A DNA stretch of 23,830 bases from a virus, in IMG/VR virus record IMGVR_UViG_3300025586_000117, positions 1 through 23,830 of that record, one strand, 5' to 3'. The notes beneath the pieces are model-generated. The model was not told the DNA's origin and did not search any database. It saw only the letters and a program-made list of their open reading frames with translations. Positions within the stretch are counted from its first letter, which is position 1. Each line of letters opens with the position of its first letter. This document shows, piece after piece, positions 22,306 through 23,830 of the stretch. A program made the position numbers and the translations under genes.

Positions 22306-22312
22306 CAAACAA

Positions 22313-23149
22313 ATGAATAATACATTTGCAGAGTTCAGGAAATATCTTTTAGTTTCTAAAGGTGTTTCAGACGTAACCATTCAGGGCTACGTGGGCAGTA
22401 TCAAGCCAATGTTCAGAAGAATGAAAACTCACTACCCTATTTATCCGACACACGAACAGATAACCGACTACATAGCGTGGATGTATGACCAAGAATACTC
22501 ATATCATTATATCGTAAATACAAGCCTAGCGATAGAATGGTGGACAAAGTTTCACGGATATCCAATAAAGTTAGGCAGACCACGAAAGCCAAGAACAATA
22601 ATAAAAGATGTTTTAAGTGAAGCAGAGATAACCAGAATGATAGCCATAACCAAGAATATCCGAGAGAAAGCAATAATAACCTTACTGGCTTACAGCGGGA
22701 TACGAAACAAAGAACTATGCGGATTAAGAGTATGTGATATAAACTTAGGTGATAATATGATTAGAGTGTTATCTGGAAAAGGTAGTAGAGATAGACTTAT
22801 CCACATATCAGGTGATTGCTCAAGAGTAATGCTTGAATATCTAAACCAATATCAAAGAACACCAGAAGATTATTTATTCACAACATTAGTTAGAAATGAA
22901 AAATATTCAAGTTGGGCATTAAGAAAGTTAATGAAAGTTTTATCAAATAGAGCAGACATTAGAAAAAGAGTTTATCCGCATTTATTAAGACATAGTTTAG
23001 CAGTTAATTTATTAAGGAGAGGATGTAATCTGGTATTGATACAAAGACAATTAGGACACGCTTATATCAGTTCAACAGAAATCTATATAGCGTCATTTCC
23101 TCAAAGAGTTCAGTCACAATATCACTTATTTATACCATCATATTTATGA
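22313..23149 (+). CDS. Tyrosine recombinase / integrase (278 aa)
   Basis: The enzyme cuts and rejoins DNA through a 3'-phosphotyrosine, for phage integration or dimer resolution. All catalytic positions are visible: R131 (SGIRNKEL), K156 (SGKGSRDR), H223 and R226 (HLLRH), H249 (QLGHAYI) and nucleophile Y258 (TEIYIA). Residues about 1-82 are the SAM-like core-binding domain (FAEFRKYLLVSKGVSDVTIQ). Length and layout match XerC/D-type enzymes more than large lambda-type integrases; there is no arm-binding domain. ATG 22313 is chosen because a TTG start at 22295 would read through the structured leader. A strong promoter lies upstream. The stop overlaps the next ATG (23146). Whether it integrates the phage cannot be decided, since no attachment site can be confirmed. 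Confidence 0.9.
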   Translation: MNNTFAEFRKYLLVSKGVSDVTIQGYVGSIKPMFRRMKTHYPIYPTHEQITDYIAWMYDQEYSYHYIVNTSLAIEWWTKFHGYPIKLGRPRKPRTIIKDVLSEAEITRMIAITKNIREKAIITLLAYSGIRNKELCGLRVCDINLGDNMIRVLSGKGSRDRLIHISGDCSRVMLEYLNQYQRTPEDYLFTTLVRNEKYSSWALRKLMKVLSNRADIRKRVYPHLLRHSLAVNLLRRGCNLVLIQRQLGHAYISSTEIYIASFPQRVQSQYHLFIPSYL

Positions 23150-23451
23150 AACATATAATCACAATCATAGTAATCGCAATAGCAATAATCGGATTAGTAA
23201 TTTGGTTTGCTAATAATCATTACGAGAAAATGCTTGACCCAAATAATGTTTATAGTGGAGATTTAATAAAGCCCGTAATATGCGAGGTATGCGAAGAGTG
23301 TCAGGTATGTGGGAAAATCACAGCAGATAGGATTATAAGCGACAACCCAGCAATAGACCTTCCAGATGGTCTAATAAGGTTTAAATATAAAGGACAAGAA
23401 TATACAAAGGAAGGTTTAGATGAAGCAAAAATAATAATAGATGCAAAATAA
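23146..23451 (+). CDS. Membrane-anchored Cys-rich small protein (101 aa)
   Basis: The ATG overlaps the recombinase stop by four bases. Residues 3-21 (HIITIIVIAIAIIGLVIWF) form one membrane helix, followed by a short stalk and a Cys cluster, CEVCEECQVCG (four Cys in CxxC spacing), which could bind zinc or form disulphides. The C-terminus is a small alpha/beta segment (GLIRFKYKGQEYTKEGLDEA). The position, at the start of a row of tiny membrane genes, suggests a lysis or envelope role similar to a spanin, but no spanin motif is evident. Confidence 0.6.
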   Translation: MKHIITIIVIAIAIIGLVIWFANNHYEKMLDPNNVYSGDLIKPVICEVCEECQVCGKITADRIISDNPAIDLPDGLIRFKYKGQEYTKEGLDEAKIIIDAK

Positions 23452-23537
23452 TGATTAAAATAGCAATACTATCAATAATAATACTTATGCCATTAACTTG
23501 GTATGTAGCTTATAAACAATGGAAGATGACAAAATAA
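23451..23537 (+). CDS. Micro membrane protein (28 aa)
   Basis: The ATG shares its first A with the preceding TAA stop, a tight coupling. The product MIKIAILSIIILMPLTWYVA, then YKQWKMTK is one membrane helix with a basic tail. It lies in the same run as three other small membrane proteins. Its length is below normal gene-finding limits, but start-stop overlap and hydrophobic pattern support it. Confidence 0.45.
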   Translation: MIKIAILSIIILMPLTWYVAYKQWKMTK

Positions 23538-23596
23538 AATATCACGCCTTTATAATAGTATTCATAGCATACTTATTATTTGGGACAAGTATATAA
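23519..23596 (+). CDS. Micro membrane protein (25 aa)
   Basis: ATG 23519 lies inside the previous micro-gene in another frame and reads MEDDKIKYHAFIIVFIAYLL, then FGTSI to TAA at 23594-23596. It has an acidic N-terminus and one membrane helix. The overlapping arrangement resembles nested lysis genes (Rz/Rz1-like in layout only). It could be chance. Confidence 0.35.
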   Translation: MEDDKIKYHAFIIVFIAYLLFGTSI

Positions 23597-23609
23597 AGAA
23601 AGGAAATTT

Positions 23610-23804
23610 ATGGATATAGGACAACTCGCAGAACTCGGTGGAACTGGTTTAATCGCCTTAGTTCTCTACTTAATAGTAAAAATGTTTATCAAATATCTTG
23701 AAAAAAGAGATGATAGTTTTGGAACTGTAATATCCAACCATATGAACCACAATACAGAAGCACTAACTAGACTTTTGGAATATCTTAAGAATGGGAAAAA
23801 GTAA
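23610..23804 (+). CDS. Holin-like small membrane protein (64 aa)
   Basis: GAAAGG at 23598-23603 precedes ATG 23610 at a good distance; the upstream TTG at 23580 would read through the binding site. The N-terminus MDIGQLAELGGTGLIALVLY, then LIVKMF forms one membrane helix, and the C-terminal half is a charged helix (KYLEKRDDSFGTVIS, NTEALTRLLEYLKNGKK). This matches the general form of small class III or BhlA/XhlA-type holins. It would form holes in the membrane late in infection. Function is inferred from form and place. Confidence 0.6.
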   Translation: MDIGQLAELGGTGLIALVLYLIVKMFIKYLEKRDDSFGTVISNHMNHNTEALTRLLEYLKNGKK

Positions 23805-23830
23805 GCTGTTAGTAACTTTACTATTGACAA
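23791..23830 (+). CDS. Start of an exported or membrane protein (cut by window edge)
   Basis: ATG 23791 overlaps the end of the holin-like gene by 14 bases and reads MGKSKLLVTLLLT to the window end. The basic start and hydrophobic run look like a signal peptide. In this position it could be an endolysin or another lysis gene, but the rest is not visible. Confidence 0.4.
   Translation, partial: MGKSKLLVTLLLT

Noticed and set aside
22295-22312. TTG-started extension of the recombinase
   Set aside because: It would be translated through stem D and the end of stem C; ATG 22313 fits the usual Xer-type length.
1-23830. UGA recoding as in some CPR lineages
   Set aside because: Several well-supported genes end with TGA at tightly overlapping junctions (2661, 4979, 12181), and I find no gene that needs UGA read as an amino acid, apart from the terminase split. 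That split would not be fixed by it, since the frame also changes.
1-23830. CRISPR array or tRNA genes
   Set aside because: No regularly spaced identical repeats with unique spacers, and no cloverleaf with a T-loop GTTCGA-type motif, were found. The fibre repeats are coding and imperfect.

Overview
The window looks like the late (packaging, head, tail, lysis) region of a double-stranded DNA tailed phage or prophage. It is AT-rich and almost every gene reads on the + strand with tight or overlapping stops and starts. TGA is used as a normal stop (ends of the terminase, portal and nozzle-like genes), so the genetic code is not one that recodes UGA. There is no tRNA, rRNA or host housekeeping gene. 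The host is not shown directly. Long, Thr/Ser-rich exported beta proteins with TST-type motifs, and a fibre with repeated VGIGTT motifs, resemble proteins that I associate with Patescibacteria (CPR/Parcubacteria) contigs, so a CPR host is my leading inference. Bacteroidota or another group cannot be excluded.

Layout. 1-630: end of an unknown gene, a small Cys-rich protein split between two frames, a C-rich spacer with a possible promoter, and a small unknown gene. 619-2661: an extended -10 promoter, a leader with competing hairpins, an HNH endonuclease, and the large terminase, whose P-loop is split by a frame change. 2674-5566: exported small beta protein, portal, unknown head gene. 5608-6814: an orphan scaffold-like N-terminus, a second HNH gene, and a full scaffold-like gene. 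6834-8352: leader hairpin, major capsid protein, a third HNH gene with an AP2 domain, and an element with two competing hairpins. 8378-9617: Lys-rich protein with a Rho-N/SAP-like segment, then an exported beta protein. 9690-18190: neck adaptor, nozzle-like protein, repeat fibre, two small genes and two very large proteins that look like virion-internal or ejection proteins. I see no sheath, tube or baseplate set, so a short (podovirus-like) tail is likely.

18187-18874 is the only long stretch without a sizeable gene. It holds a 52-codon minus-strand membrane protein and about 400 bases of nested inverted repeats ending in a + strand terminator, which I propose is a structured non-coding RNA. 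Two adhesin-like genes follow (18875-22199); the second has a signal peptide. A near-consensus promoter at the end of that fibre gene leads into a leader with interleaved pairings (possible pseudoknot), a complete tyrosine recombinase, and a chain of very small membrane proteins that looks like a lysis cassette cut by the window edge.

How it fits together: terminase and portal package DNA into a shell made by scaffold and capsid protein. Adaptor, nozzle and ejection proteins form the tail and DNA channel. The fibres bind the host, the recombinase points to integration or dimer resolution, and the terminal cassette probably lyses the cell. The parts that deserve most attention are the ncRNA region, the two promoter-proximal leaders with mutually crossing hairpins, and the HNH insertions associated with a broken or duplicated neighbouring gene.
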